Positions 8,213 through 17,448 of a stretch of 64,000 nt of DNA are shown in pieces (positions within the stretch are counted from its first letter, which is position 1; every line of letters starts with the position of its first letter). The position numbers and the translations under genes are program-made. The notes under the pieces were generated by a model, which saw only the letters and a list, made by a program, of their open reading frames with translations, did no database searches and was not told the DNA's origin. Source of the DNA: Halioglobus japonicus (GTDB lineage Bacteria > Pseudomonadota > Gammaproteobacteria > Pseudomonadales > Halieaceae). The DNA lies in assembly GCA_902705825.1 (NCBI GenBank), contig CACSIL010000023.1, positions 241,344 to 305,343 of the forward strand, read 5' to 3'.

Positions 8213-9025
8213 ATGAATGAAGCACTCAAGCTGGAAATCGCCGACCGGGTAGCAATAATCACGCTGAATCGCCCGGAGGCCTATAACACACTGACAACAT
8301 CGATTATTGAAGGCATCGGGGCAGCCTATCGGCGCTGCGATGAAGACGACGAGATTCGGGTAGTGGTGATTACGGGTGCCGGAAAGGCATTTTGCGCAGG
8401 GGCAGATATGTCCGCTGGCGGACGCACCTTCGACAGTGAGGCACAACATACTGCGGTCAACTCCTGCCCACTGGATATGCAGGCGTGGGAAGTACGGAAA
8501 CCGGTCATCGCGGCCTGTAATGGGCACGCCGTGGGTGCCGGGCTTGGCTTGGCAATGCAGGCGGATATGCGCGTTTTTGCCAACGAGGGAAAATATGGCT
8601 TCCTGCAATCGCGCCGCGGAGTCGTCGCCGATTTCGCCATCGAATATACACTCCCGAGGCTGGTGGGGTTTGAACGGGCCTTTGAACTATTGGTTCGCGC
8701 ACCGCGGCTGTCCGGTGAGGAAGCGCGGGACTGGGGGTTGGCTGGTCGCTGTGTGCCGGCAGCAGAGGTGCTGGGTGCTGCGCTGGAGATTGCCCACGAT
8801 ATAGCCGTCAATTGCGCCCCGCTACCCGTGGGACTGCACAAAAACCTGCTGTGGAGAGGACTTGACTCCAGCCTGGGCGATATAGCAGCCCAGGAAAGTC
8901 TGGCACTCAATCACACCATGTCCACCCCCGACGCAATTGAGGGTGGCGCAGCCTACGTAGAACGCCGCCCGCCAAATTGGAGTGCCAGCATCAACCGGGA
9001 CTGGCCCAGCTGGCTGAAAGACTGA
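8213..9025 (+). CDS. Enoyl-CoA hydratase/isomerase family protein
   Basis: This 270-residue crotonase-fold protein likely hydrates or isomerises a 2-enoyl-CoA ester in fatty-acid-like beta-oxidation. The family signatures are visible: the acyl-CoA oxyanion pocket around KAFCAGADMSAGG (residues about 60-72) and GHAVGAGLGLAMQADMR (about 105-120). In the second catalytic region the sequence is GFLQSRRGVVADFA, where canonical hydratases have a Glu followed by Gly-rich sequence, so the substrate reaction may differ from plain hydration. It is not part of an obvious operon. Its TGA stop directly abuts the stop of the convergent nitroreductase gene. The substrate cannot be read from the sequence. 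Confidence 0.88.
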   Translation: MNEALKLEIADRVAIITLNRPEAYNTLTTSIIEGIGAAYRRCDEDDEIRVVVITGAGKAFCAGADMSAGGRTFDSEAQHTAVNSCPLDMQAWEVRKPVIAACNGHAVGAGLGLAMQADMRVFANEGKYGFLQSRRGVVADFAIEYTLPRLVGFERAFELLVRAPRLSGEEARDWGLAGRCVPAAEVLGAALEIAHDIAVNCAPLPVGLHKNLLWRGLDSSLGDIAAQESLALNHTMSTPDAIEGGAAYVERRPPNWSASINRDWPSWLKD

Positions 9026-9028
9026 TCA
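9023..9028. other. Shared convergent stop palindrome TGATCA
   Basis: The stop codon of the rightward enoyl-CoA hydratase gene (TGA, 9023-9025) and that of the leftward nitroreductase gene (TGA, 9028-9026) touch without a spacer. They form the six-base palindrome TGATCA. There is no room for a dedicated terminator between the genes. Confidence 0.95.
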
Positions 9029-9523
9029 GCCAGAAACAGGCTCGCAGCTGAAAACCGGAATATTGCGGTCGGTTCGCGCCTGGTATTCGTCGAAATCCGG
9101 GTACATGGAGAGCAGATGAGGCCAGAGCTCAGCTTTCTCCTGATCGCTGACCTGGCGAGCCCTATAGGCCTTCTCCTCACCGTCGACCATAATCAATATA
9201 TCGGGATGAGCCACGATATTGTGATACCACACGGGGTTCCTGTTCATACCCCCTTGAGAAGCAACCAACAGTTTGTTTTTCCCATGCGGCAGGTGGATGA
9301 GCGCAATTCGGCGTGTTTTCCCAGACTTGGCGCCTGTGGTTGTGACAATACAGACCGGGTAACCGCCTATAAACTTATTCATCAGGCGCCCCTTGCTGGC
9401 CCGGAATATCGCCACATTCAGCTTGGTGGCCCAGCGCATAAAGAACCGGACCAGAGGCACCTGGCTATCCTTGATGGGCCGAACGTCTTCCCGGCGCGTC
9501 TTCACGTACTCATATTCAACCAT
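9026..9523 (-). CDS. Deazaflavin-dependent nitroreductase family (DDN-like)
   Basis: This 165-residue protein resembles the F420/flavin-binding split-barrel family best known from the mycobacterial Ddn nitroreductase. Visible features are TTGAKSGKTRRIAL (the cofactor-phosphate-binding region in this family), the segment LLVASQGG, then NPVWYHNI and a C-terminal YPDFDEYQARTDR, all typical of Ddn-like proteins. An AGGGGGA ribosome site stands just before the ATG. In bacteria without F420 synthesis these proteins may use FMN or another cofactor, and no F420 gene is in the window. The substrate is unknown, although Ddn-like proteins reduce quinones or enones. Confidence 0.85.
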   Translation of the reverse strand: MVEYEYVKTRREDVRPIKDSQVPLVRFFMRWATKLNVAIFRASKGRLMNKFIGGYPVCIVTTTGAKSGKTRRIALIHLPHGKNKLLVASQGGMNRNPVWYHNIVAHPDILIMVDGEEKAYRARQVSDQEKAELWPHLLSMYPDFDEYQARTDRNIPVFSCEPVSG

Positions 9524-9629
9524 TTTTCCCCCTGCAAAATTTCAACTGCGTAAATGTTTGGGACGAAAATAACTCTCAATAAAATTATGCTAGAATATCG
9601 CCTCATTTTTTCCTGCGTTTTAGCCAAGC

Positions 9630-10703
9630 ATGAGTCTAGCATCCGATAAACTGGAATCCATCCGAGAACAGGTACAGTACCATCTCGATCACGCCGAGCA
9701 AACGAAGCTGACCCCAGATCAGGAGCGGTTGCTGAAGAACCAGATCAAAGAGATGCTGGTGCGGGAAAATGCTGTCATCGTGGCGCACTACTACACTTCT
9801 CCAGCGATCCAGGCCCTGGCCGAAGAAACCGGTGGTTGCGTGTCTGATTCACTCGAAATGGCGCGCTTTGGCCACGACCACCCAGCCAGCACCCTGATTG
9901 TTGCCGGCGTTAAATTCATGGGCGAAACAGCCAAGATACTCACGCCTGACAAGCGGGTGCTAATGCCCACTCTGGAGGCTACCTGCTCGCTGGATCTGGG
10001 CTGCCCTATCGATGAGTTTTCAGCGTTTTGCGATCAGCACCCCGATCGGACAGTAGTGGTCTATGCCAACACCTCGGCCGCGGTGAAAGCCCGAGCAGAC
10101 TGGGTTGTCACTTCAAGTATTGCTCTGGACGTTGCCGAACACCTGGCGGATCAAGGGAAAAAAATCATCTGGGCACCCGATCAACACCTGGGTAATTACG
10201 TGCGCAACCAGACGGGGGCAGACATTCTGATGTGGGATGGTGCCTGCATCGTGCACGAAGAATTCAAGGCGCGCGGTATCGCTGATTTGAAGCGCGTCTA
10301 CCCCGATGCAGCTGTACTGGTTCACCCTGAGTCACCCACTGCCGTCCTGGAGATGGCGGATCGAGTGGGATCAACCACGCAAATTATCCGCGCCGCAATG
10401 GAGATGGACAATCCACAATTTATTGTGGCAACTGATCAGGGCATCTTCTACAAATTGCAGCAGCAGGCGCCAGACAAGGAGTTTATTATTGCGCCAACTG
10501 CGGGCAATGGCGCCAGCTGCCGCAGTTGCGCGAACTGTCCCTGGATGGCCATGAACGATCTGGAAGCTCTGGCGCAAGTCTTCGCGCGCGATGACAACGA
10601 GGTCTTCGTCGACCCCGACATCGGAGCACGCGCCATGCTACCTCTGCGGCGCATGCTTGATTTCGCGCAGGAAATACAGGTCCCGGTAAAAGGCAACGCC
10701 TGA
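9630..10703 (+). CDS. nadA: Quinolinate synthase A
   Basis: NadA condenses iminoaspartate with dihydroxyacetone phosphate to quinolinate in de novo NAD synthesis. The protein is cytosolic and carries a 4Fe-4S cluster. The 357 residues match the family length. Conserved segments are IVAHYYTSP near residue 50, [10 protein letters not shown], the cysteine motif [22 protein letters not shown], and a C-terminal cysteine cluster in [15 protein letters not shown]. Three of these cysteines are the likely cluster ligands. The gene stands alone, with no NadB or NadC in the window, and converges with bepA, the two stops being separated by only four bases. Confidence 0.97.
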   Translation: MSLASDKLESIREQVQYHLDHAEQTKLTPDQERLLKNQIKEMLVRENAVIVAHYYTSPAIQALAEETGGCVSDSLEMARFGHDHPASTLIVAGVKFMGETAKILTPDKRVLMPTLEATCSLDLGCPIDEFSAFCDQHPDRTVVVYANTSAAVKARADWVVTSSIALDVAEHLADQGKKIIWAPDQHLGNYVRNQTGADILMWDGACIVHEEFKARGIADLKRVYPDAAVLVHPESPTAVLEMADRVGSTTQIIRAAMEMDNPQFIVATDQGIFYKLQQQAPDKEFIIAPTAGNGASCRSCANCPWMAMNDLEALAQVFARDDNEVFVDPDIGARAMLPLRRMLDFAQEIQVPVKGNA

Positions 10704-10710
10704 GGCCTCA
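10701..10710. other. Convergent stops in palindrome TGAGGCCTCA
   Basis: The nadA stop TGA (10701-10703) and the bepA stop (TGA read leftward from 10710) are the two ends of the perfect ten-base palindrome TGAGGCCTCA. It is too short to be a strong terminator by itself. It repeats the arrangement seen at 9023-9028. Confidence 0.9.
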
Positions 10711-12162
10711 GAATTCCTCCATCTGCTCCTGCATTCTGGCGACATCTTCCAACCGCTGGTTAATTCTGGCCGTAACATGGAAATTACTGCCCGCGAGCTT
10801 GAGCGCATAGCTGAGCTGTTTTTTGGCCTCATCCAGCGCGCCATTCAAAATGAAATATTCCGCCCGGGATTGGTGCAACCCTACGATGTTGCCTGACAGT
10901 CCTTGCACCTCGGCCAGTAAATACCACAACCCCGGGTCGCCGGGCCGCCGCTTGCTCTGCGCAACCAGCACCTCCTCGGCGATATGCGGTTGCTGATTTT
11001 TCATCAGTGCAGTCGCATAAGCCATCGTCAGGGGCTGGTTGCCGGGAGACACATCCAATCTGCGCTTCAGCTTTTCGGCCGCTTGAGCTGGCCTGTTGCG
11101 CGCCATTTCAATCTCGGCGTCGGCAATGATGTATTCCAACCGATCGGGGCTCGTAGACCAGATAGTATCCAATTCAAGCGCCGCTTCATCGGCGCGACCT
11201 GCCGCAGTGAGGGATAAAACAAGCCCATAGGTGGAGGCTTCCCGCGACCGCGGATTCCCTTCCAACTCGCCCCGAAACCGCTCCACAGCCTGAGCTGGCG
11301 TATCGGTTAATTCTGTAATTACCCGGGCTCTCATCAATTGGTATTCCAGGTCTGGCTCACCGGATTTCTCCGGGTACTTCCTCGCGCGGTTGCGCGTATC
11401 TGCTACACGACTTTCAGACAGAGGGTGGGAGCGCAAAAACTCGGGAATCTGCTCATTCTTTGAATAGCGCGTCGCCGCCAGCATTCGCTCAAACATAGCG
11501 GGGGCAGCGTGAGGGTCCAACCCCGCGTCAACGATGGTCTGCATCCCGATACGGTCCGCTTCCTGCTCGTTCCCGCGACTGTACTGCAGCGCCGTACTCT
11601 GTGCGGCAGCCTGCGTCGCGGAAAGTGCCGCCATACCGGCATCCCCGCCAGCGGTGGCCATCAGCACAAAACTGGCAAGCATGGCGGCGAGAGCTACCGG
11701 CTGCATCTTCTGCTGAAACTCCACCCCGCGAGAAAAATGACGCTGACTCAGGTGGGCGATTTCATGGGCCAACACCGTAGCCAACTCATCCTCTGTCTGA
11801 GCCCACATGAGAAGGCCGTTGTGAATACCGATTACCCCGCCCGGCACAGCAAAAGCATTGAGCGTAGGATTATCCACAATCACCAGGTCTATTCGCCTGT
11901 CATCCAATTTGCTATGGGTTGCCAGCCTGTAAATGAGGTTTTCCAGATAATCGAACAGCAGCGGATCATCGACGGTCGGAACCTGGCTTCTAAACTCCCG
12001 CAACCAAGCACGGCCCAGTTGGTACTCAAACTCTGACGAAAACATACTGGTGCTGGACTCACCAAGATTCGGAAGCTTGAGCTCTGCCTGTTGGGCAAAC
12101 CCACCGGTGGCCACAGTCGATGAAAACACAAATGCCAGAACGGCATGGCGAGCAAGCTTCAT
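10708..12162 (-). CDS. bepA: BepA-like periplasmic M48 metalloprotease with TPR repeats
   Basis: BepA proteins work in the periplasm of Gram-negative bacteria on outer-membrane protein assembly by the BAM and LPT machineries. Starting at the ATG at 12162 (484 residues), a signal peptide (MKLARHAVLAF to TGGFAQQ) precedes an M48 domain with the zinc motif HEIAH followed by LSQRH, and the third-ligand motif EQEADRIG. The C-terminal half consists of TPR-like helices (from about residue 280: ARVITELTD, YGLVLSLTAAGRADEAALELD, MAYATALM). An upstream TTG would add twelve residues before the signal peptide, which I judge less likely. The nadA/bepA convergent arrangement is common in this lineage by my recollection. 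Confidence 0.92.
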   Translation of the reverse strand: MKLARHAVLAFVFSSTVATGGFAQQAELKLPNLGESSTSMFSSEFEYQLGRAWLREFRSQVPTVDDPLLFDYLENLIYRLATHSKLDDRRIDLVIVDNPTLNAFAVPGGVIGIHNGLLMWAQTEDELATVLAHEIAHLSQRHFSRGVEFQQKMQPVALAAMLASFVLMATAGGDAGMAALSATQAAAQSTALQYSRGNEQEADRIGMQTIVDAGLDPHAAPAMFERMLAATRYSKNEQIPEFLRSHPLSESRVADTRNRARKYPEKSGEPDLEYQLMRARVITELTDTPAQAVERFRGELEGNPRSREASTYGLVLSLTAAGRADEAALELDTIWSTSPDRLEYIIADAEIEMARNRPAQAAEKLKRRLDVSPGNQPLTMAYATALMKNQQPHIAEEVLVAQSKRRPGDPGLWYLLAEVQGLSGNIVGLHQSRAEYFILNGALDEAKKQLSYALKLAGSNFHVTARINQRLEDVARMQEQMEEF

Positions 12163-12379
12163 CAAAGCCGAATGTCTAAACAGTGCACGCAAAATCAATC
12201 CGTAAACCTATCCACTGAGTTCGCGCTTATTGTACTGCATGCGGTGAGCTCCAATACACTGCCGTTCGCTGCGTGTTTCGAACTGACTTCTCGGCAATTG
12301 GTCTCAGGCGCTGGGAAATATCGACGGGGCAAATAAAATGGCTTACAATTCTCATGGTTTTTAATCAGTGTAGCCCCGT

Positions 12380-13351
12380 ATGAACAAGTTTGAACTCACC
12401 CCAGCGCTCCTTGAATCGCGCAATATTGTTTCCGACTGCAAGCGCATGAGTGAACGAATTGAAGCTTACCGGATGCGGGAACCCAACGAGTCCCCTCTTT
12501 TGCTTATCCAGCGCCCCGCTAGCCCCAAAGCCGTTAAACACTGTGTACCTGAAGTTGCAGCGGCAGAGTTTAAACTGGAGCATCTGCGCGCGGCTATTGC
12601 CGACCATGGAGCACTCATAGTCAGGAACATGTTCCCGCAATCTGCGGTCGACACACTGATTCGAGCGGCCGATCGGGTAATCGATGCCTGTGCAGACACC
12701 ACGGCAGACGTGCCAATAAGTGCTTACCACAATCCGCCGGACAACCTTAAAACGATCATGCCAAACAAGGCCCGCGAACTCACCAATACCAGAAGCTTTC
12801 ATCGCGATTCAGGTTCCGCGATGTGTGTCGAGGCACCCAGCGTCGCAGAGGCCTTGCTGCAACTCTACGAGAAGCAAGGTATCAAGCAACTCATGACAGA
12901 GTACCTCAAAGAACCACCCTGTCTCTCTGCCAAAAAATGGGTTTTAAGACGCTCCAAACTACCTGTCGCTGAAGCGGGCTGGCACCAGGACGGAGCCTTC
13001 ATGGGAACCAACCTCAACAGTCTCAATATGTGGCTACCATTAAATGAATGCGGGGGAACTACAGGCGCACCGGGTCTGGATGTCGTGCCACAGCGACTCT
13101 ATGAAATAGCATCTGCCGAAGGAGCACAGTTCAACTGGTCTGTCAGTGATTCACTGGTTACCGACCGTTTTGCAGAGAATCAGGCCGTTATGATGCCGGA
13201 GTTCAACGCCGGGGATGCGTTTTTCTTCGACCACTTATATTTGCACAGAACACAGTACCGGGAAGACTTTACCAAATTGCGTTATGCCGTTGAAACCTGG
13301 TTTTTTGGCGCGTCTGGTTTCCCAAAAAACCAGATACCACTTGCCTGGTAG
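12380..13351 (+). CDS. Phytanoyl-CoA dioxygenase (PhyH) family protein
   Basis: This 323-residue Fe(II)/2-oxoglutarate oxygenase candidate shows the 2-His-1-carboxylate facial triad: His202 and Asp204 in WHQDGAF and His289 in DHLYLHRT. An Arg301 after it (KLRYAVE) is positioned to bind 2-oxoglutarate. Family members hydroxylate small lipids, amino acids, or sugars and natural-product intermediates. Here the neighbours are a second PhyH protein, a methyltransferase and glycosyltransferases, so a role in modifying a surface-glycan or lipid building block is plausible but unproven. It is transcribed opposite to the rest of that cluster. The promoter region is the 180 bp before it, in which I see no clear operator. 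Confidence 0.87.
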   Translation: MNKFELTPALLESRNIVSDCKRMSERIEAYRMREPNESPLLLIQRPASPKAVKHCVPEVAAAEFKLEHLRAAIADHGALIVRNMFPQSAVDTLIRAADRVIDACADTTADVPISAYHNPPDNLKTIMPNKARELTNTRSFHRDSGSAMCVEAPSVAEALLQLYEKQGIKQLMTEYLKEPPCLSAKKWVLRRSKLPVAEAGWHQDGAFMGTNLNSLNMWLPLNECGGTTGAPGLDVVPQRLYEIASAEGAQFNWSVSDSLVTDRFAENQAVMMPEFNAGDAFFFDHLYLHRTQYREDFTKLRYAVETWFFGASGFPKNQIPLAW

Positions 13352-13433
13352 CATACAACGGGGGCGTTTCTAACGACATAGCGCACCCGCAAAATGCACA
13401 GAACAACCCGGGGTCTATAGCGCGGCGATATAA

Positions 13434-14624
13434 TCAGCTTTCGCCCGCAGACGCTCGACTCTCCTTACGCCGTGTCAGGGCTATATTATAGGCAAGCTGT
13501 TGCTCGTAGGCTTCATCGACATGATCATCGGGCAGCTCATGTAGGGTCGGATCCCATGGCACTTCCACATAATCCTTGTTGCGCCAATAATACTTGAGCG
13601 TATCTGATTTCCAGTCCCGGTAAATCTCGTCCCAGCTGACACGATTAAAGTGTGGCTGCAGACATCCTTCGGTAAGTGACTCTCCCTCAAGTTGATAGCG
13701 AAAATCCACCGATAACCGCATCCGTTCAAGGTTGCAATTTTCCATAGCCTTATGAACCGTCATGGCCGGAAAAAGAACAATATCACCCATTTTAAAATCA
13801 GCACCTACCCAGCGGCACGATAAGACATCCTTATTCAGGACGGCGCGGCGGTTCCCCGCGCCAAGGTGAAACCGCAGCGGAAGTACACCAAACTTGTGCG
13901 ATCCCTCCATAACAGCAAGTGAACCATCTTCGATTGCACAATCCGCCAGCGGCATCCACGCCGCAGTCAGATTCGGAGTACCCTGGTTGTTGGGAAAATC
14001 CTGATGGGGCGGCGTAGCCAACTCGGGACTGTCCGGGAAAATGAGTCTGACGATACTCAGTGGATGGGGAAATACGGAACTGCCAAGTGCCTGCCGCATG
14101 ACATCCATCAGATGAGGTTCATGCGCCAGGCTGTGCAAGGCTTCCAGTTTGATAATACGATCATGAGCCTTGAAAAATTGGGGCTGGCCCTCGCGCAGCG
14201 GACGACGGATAGCGCGCGCCAGATTTTGCTGTGCACCGCCTTCAATCCAGCCCTGGTCGGCGAGAATTTGTGTTATCTGGTCTCTTAACTCCTGCAGACG
14301 CTCCCGCGGAATAATATTGCGAAAAAACAGATAACCGTCTTTATCCAGCCGGGCGCGAACCTCATCGGCATTCCCAAGCAGACCGTTCGCCTCAAACATC
14401 GGCTCCGGTGTAATCTTTTCTGCCATTTTGGGAAACGCCTGAACACGCATTTCAATCAGGTAGTTCATCAGCGGCTCACTGCCGCTGGCGCGAGCTACCT
14501 TCTGCAATTTCGCGATGCCTGACTCGTAGTCACCCTCTTCGATCAACTTGTGTACCTGCTCCAACAAAGGGCGGTACTCAGCGAGTTCTTCCGGGATATT
14601 ATGCGGCCCACTCACTACTGTCAT
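13434..14624 (-). CDS. Phytanoyl-CoA dioxygenase (PhyH) family protein
   Basis: This is a second putative Fe(II)/2-oxoglutarate oxygenase, 396 residues from the ATG at 14624. The metal triad lies in PPHQDFP (His/Asp) and MTVHKA (distal His), with an Arg in ERMRLSVDF for the cosubstrate. About 80 N-terminal residues precede the fold and look helical and TPR-like (GDYESGIAKLQKVARASG), which most PhyH proteins lack. That could mean protein-protein docking. It is the last gene of a leftward set: sulfotransferase, glycosyltransferase, methyltransferase, dioxygenase, with gaps of 13, 46 and 63 bp. Co-expression therefore points to tailoring of the same glycan or lipid. Confidence 0.87.
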   Translation of the reverse strand: MTVVSGPHNIPEELAEYRPLLEQVHKLIEEGDYESGIAKLQKVARASGSEPLMNYLIEMRVQAFPKMAEKITPEPMFEANGLLGNADEVRARLDKDGYLFFRNIIPRERLQELRDQITQILADQGWIEGGAQQNLARAIRRPLREGQPQFFKAHDRIIKLEALHSLAHEPHLMDVMRQALGSSVFPHPLSIVRLIFPDSPELATPPHQDFPNNQGTPNLTAAWMPLADCAIEDGSLAVMEGSHKFGVLPLRFHLGAGNRRAVLNKDVLSCRWVGADFKMGDIVLFPAMTVHKAMENCNLERMRLSVDFRYQLEGESLTEGCLQPHFNRVSWDEIYRDWKSDTLKYYWRNKDYVEVPWDPTLHELPDDHVDEAYEQQLAYNIALTRRKESRASAGES

Positions 14625-14687
14625 ACACAAACCTGTAAGTAATTGCGGTGGTCACCGGGAAGACAGGTGACCACGATGGTCAATTGC

Positions 14688-15488
14688 CTATTCACCTGAC
14701 TTGGCTTCGGCCGGCTTGTTCTTCCCTTGCCCACCCTTCTTCATGCCCTTTTGGGATTGTCGCCAAAAATTAGCCTGGCGGCGCGAATCAAGAAAATGCC
14801 CGGCATGTACATAGAATTGGCGCAAATTCTTTATCGCCTCTTCGTCTTTGTTAAACAGCAATTCAAACAACGGCTCAGTCGTTGGTTCTCCGCCGGGCTT
14901 ACGCAAAACGCCAAGACCAAAGCCGTGATTAAACTTGAACACTTCATCGAACTGTTCTTCTATTTCCTCGAAATACCGCCAGACGCCAAAATCCTTGATT
15001 CTTGCCATCACGTCATGGAATAAAATAATGCCACCGGGCTTCACTTTGGGGTACCAGTTGGTGAAATCCTCCTGCACGGCCTCATAGGTATGCAAGCCAT
15101 CAATGTGCAGCAAATCAATTGAATTATCGTCAAAATGTTGCAGCGCTTCGTTGAAGAACATGCGCAACAAATAGGTATTGCCACGATAGTTTCCACGCGC
15201 GTGATCAGCAACATCGGTGTAGATTGAGTCGTCATAGGCATCGGTATGTTCATCGCCTTCCCAGCAATCAACGCCGTATGCCACACCATCGATATTGTGT
15301 TCAACCATTGATTGGCAGAAGGTAAAGAACGACAGGCCGTTATAAACACCCAGCTCTACAATCAGCTTGGGGCGATGGGCCGCAACAAGGTCGTAGGCAA
15401 AAGCAAGGTGATCAACCCAGGTGCTGAACACCATTCTCTTGGGTTCAAATCGCTGCAGTGATGGCGGAAAATAAATGCTGGTATTCAT
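14688..15488 (-). CDS. Class I SAM-dependent methyltransferase
   Basis: This 266-residue protein has a Rossmann-like methyltransferase core. Motif I reads LIVELGVYNGLS, followed by GVDCWEGDEH. The motif resembling post II (SIDLLHIDGLHTYE) and the segment GGIILFHDV are typical of the Methyltransf_24 group found in glycan and natural-product clusters. The C-terminus is Lys-rich and of low complexity (KKGGQGKNKP) and probably disordered. Its acceptor is unknown. The flanking genes suggest it methylates a sugar residue or its terminal cap. The start at the ATG at 15488 is supported by the conserved N-terminus. Confidence 0.86.
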   Translation of the reverse strand: MNTSIYFPPSLQRFEPKRMVFSTWVDHLAFAYDLVAAHRPKLIVELGVYNGLSFFTFCQSMVEHNIDGVAYGVDCWEGDEHTDAYDDSIYTDVADHARGNYRGNTYLLRMFFNEALQHFDDNSIDLLHIDGLHTYEAVQEDFTNWYPKVKPGGIILFHDVMARIKDFGVWRYFEEIEEQFDEVFKFNHGFGLGVLRKPGGEPTTEPLFELLFNKDEEAIKNLRQFYVHAGHFLDSRRQANFWRQSQKGMKKGGQGKNKPAEAKSGE

Positions 15489-15534
15489 ATGTTCCCTTTG
15501 ACCTCTTAATTATTTGTAATTTGACCGAAACGCT

Positions 15535-16524
15535 CTAGGTTCCGGCACTATTTTTCATTCTTTCTAGTTTATTGGTGGACGAAAGCTGCACAAACTTCTG
15601 TGCGTGCTCAGATAACTCACCCAGATAAACCGTATTCGTCACAGGGAGCTGAAACTTCTTACCCCGTATTTCCTGATACTGCGCCATAATCTCTGTGATG
15701 AACTTCTGTCGGGTTTCAGCTTCTTCCCCTCCGGTGGTAACACCACCATGGAACTGGTGGAATGTACCCTCTCCATGTAAAAACACGTGGGTGATTCCGG
15801 GGTACTCACAGGCTCTCTTATAGAGATCGAGGTTCACCACACCGCCACCGCGCATATCGAACCGCGCATCATACCCCCCCAGCGCTTGCCAAAGCTCACG
15901 TGGCATACTAATACAGTTACTCTCTCCATGGGGCAGATAGAATCCTGCCGCGCAGGAACCACTGAAGCACGCTATATCAAACAGCTTATAGCCATCCGCA
16001 GGCCAGGAAATTGACGTCATTAGCGCCCTTTCCTGCTCTACATCATAACCACTGCCGACGGCTTTCTGTTGCAACTCATAACCCAGATGATACCCCGGGG
16101 CTGTCACCACCGCATTCGGGGAGAGTTTATGTCCGCGTATTGTATTTTTGACTATCCCCGGGGTCAGGAGGCGCGCGCCATCAATCATTACACAAATATT
16201 GTCGCCGCTGGCCAGCTCTATTCCATAGTTGATGGCGTGAATGGGGGTTGGCTGTGTTTCCTGTCTCAGGTGGTAGGAAAAGTTGGGGGGCAGGGTGTCA
16301 AGGAACGCCCGCGACATAGTATTTGCAGAGGCGTTCTCGATGATCAGGACTTCGTAGTCTTCCAGGCGAACACCCTGCTGATAATCAGCGAGCAGGGAGC
16401 GGACAGTATTCTGGGCCTGCACAGGCATGTCGTAGACTATCACTACAAAGCTGACCAGTACTCGGCCACTGTCCTGAGTATTCGACAGAAACCCGCGAAT
16501 GCCGCGCTGAATTCGACTTAACAT
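15535..16524 (-). CDS. Glycosyltransferase family 2 protein
   Basis: This is a 329-residue GT-A fold glycosyltransferase. The N-terminal nucleotide-binding half begins VLVSFVVIVYD and continues with a family-typical strand, LIIENASANT. The acidic site is unusual: ICVMIDGARLLTPG where DxD is expected, so metal binding may be weak. A later segment, YDARFDMRGGGVVNLDLYKRA, matches the GT2 acceptor-side region with the ED/DD-like pair. No membrane segment is seen, so it should be a cytosolic or peripheral enzyme using a nucleotide sugar. It sits between a sulfotransferase and a methyltransferase on the same strand. Confidence 0.85.
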   Translation of the reverse strand: MLSRIQRGIRGFLSNTQDSGRVLVSFVVIVYDMPVQAQNTVRSLLADYQQGVRLEDYEVLIIENASANTMSRAFLDTLPPNFSYHLRQETQPTPIHAINYGIELASGDNICVMIDGARLLTPGIVKNTIRGHKLSPNAVVTAPGYHLGYELQQKAVGSGYDVEQERALMTSISWPADGYKLFDIACFSGSCAAGFYLPHGESNCISMPRELWQALGGYDARFDMRGGGVVNLDLYKRACEYPGITHVFLHGEGTFHQFHGGVTTGGEEAETRQKFITEIMAQYQEIRGKKFQLPVTNTVYLGELSEHAQKFVQLSSTNKLERMKNSAGT

Positions 16525-16537
16525 TCACCTGTACCTG

Positions 16538-17269
16538 TCAAAATTCAGCATTCTTCAGTTTCTGGTACAACTGACTGATGTGCTCTGGGAGGGCTTGGTC
16601 GCCGGAGCTGTCGTTATGCCTCAACTCCGATGTATAAAACTTGTGATCATCGCTTTTACGCACGAGCCCCAACTGTCCGGCTGCTCGGATAATCTTGTCA
16701 TCCAACAGCGCTTCATCATCATCAAAACAAAGGATGGGAAACGGGTTACTGAGGTACTGCTGGTACAAAATGGTGTTGTAGGCATACCACAATTCCAGCC
16801 ACTCATCGCGGTGCCTGTAATTCCGTTTCTCAAGTGACTTGGCCACAGCATTCGGATGACGATAAATGCCGATGAATTCCATCTTCGGATACAGCGCCTT
16901 CCAGCCATCAATCACCAACAGCGCACGCGGATCCTTGAAGCCAAAAGTGGACTCACCTGCATGTGCCTGGAGCAGGTCCGTCGCCCAGGCGACATGCTCA
17001 TCCTGCCAGACCGCAGTAGCCGGGGGCGAGTCCCATGCACCGCCATTTGCGGCGAGGATAGCATCGTGTAAGTCCACAAATTTCTGATTTTCGCGGTTCC
17101 CCTTTTCATTGTGCTTATTCCAGGTATGACAATCACCCAGGAACAACCCGGCGGCCTGAAGTGAACCGGTGAGACAACTGGTGCCACTGCGATGCATACC
17201 CAGTATAGCCAGCACGCGGGTGGGCATCGTGCTATCCACTTTACTCAATACTTGCTCTTGCTCTCCCAT
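16538..17269 (-). CDS. Sulfotransferase-family protein
   Basis: This 243-residue P-loop protein resembles PAPS-dependent sulfotransferases. The 5'-phosphosulfate loop is visible as GMHRSGTSCLTG near residue 25, and a 3'-phosphate site as IYRHPNAVAKSLEKR (about residues 135-150). The predicted reaction is transfer of sulfate from PAPS to a hydroxyl of a sugar or lipid; the acceptor is unknown. The segment KHNEKGNRENQKFVDLHD between the loop and the core is common in bacterial glycan sulfotransferases. It is first in a leftward group ending with a PhyH gene, and an AT-rich 179-bp gap precedes it. A second ATG at 17227 would shorten the protein by 14 residues. Confidence 0.83.
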   Translation of the reverse strand: MGEQEQVLSKVDSTMPTRVLAILGMHRSGTSCLTGSLQAAGLFLGDCHTWNKHNEKGNRENQKFVDLHDAILAANGGAWDSPPATAVWQDEHVAWATDLLQAHAGESTFGFKDPRALLVIDGWKALYPKMEFIGIYRHPNAVAKSLEKRNYRHRDEWLELWYAYNTILYQQYLSNPFPILCFDDDEALLDDKIIRAAGQLGLVRKSDDHKFYTSELRHNDSSGDQALPEHISQLYQKLKNAEF

Positions 17270-17364
17270 CTATCGACGTCCAGCGAGCAGCAATAAAATA
17301 CACTTATTCATAAACCCTACACTTACCTTCATTTTAGAGAATTAATCCCCCTATGTTCCCCTAT

Positions 17365-17377
17365 TTGCATTATGCAA
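17365..17377. promoter_or_regulatory. Perfect 13-bp palindrome upstream of the glycan genes
   Basis: TTGCATTATGCAA is a perfect inverted repeat with a one-base centre. It lies in the 179-bp gap between ampG (leftward, ends 17449) and the sulfotransferase gene (starts 17269), about 96 bp before that start. It is a possible operator for the group downstream. A further short repeat pair, GGCAA and TTGCC (17378-17394), follows. Confidence 0.3.
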
Positions 17378-17448
17378 GGCAACTCCGAATTGCCCTTGCA
17401 GGCGTGATAGAGTGCCCAATCCGGAACACTGGAGGTTTTTGGGGATGG

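Noticed and set aside
17378..17394. GGCAA/TTGCC pair beside the 13-bp palindrome as a terminator for ampG
   Set aside because: The stem is only five bases, the loop is seven, and no T-run follows; the nearby perfect palindrome is a better operator candidate.
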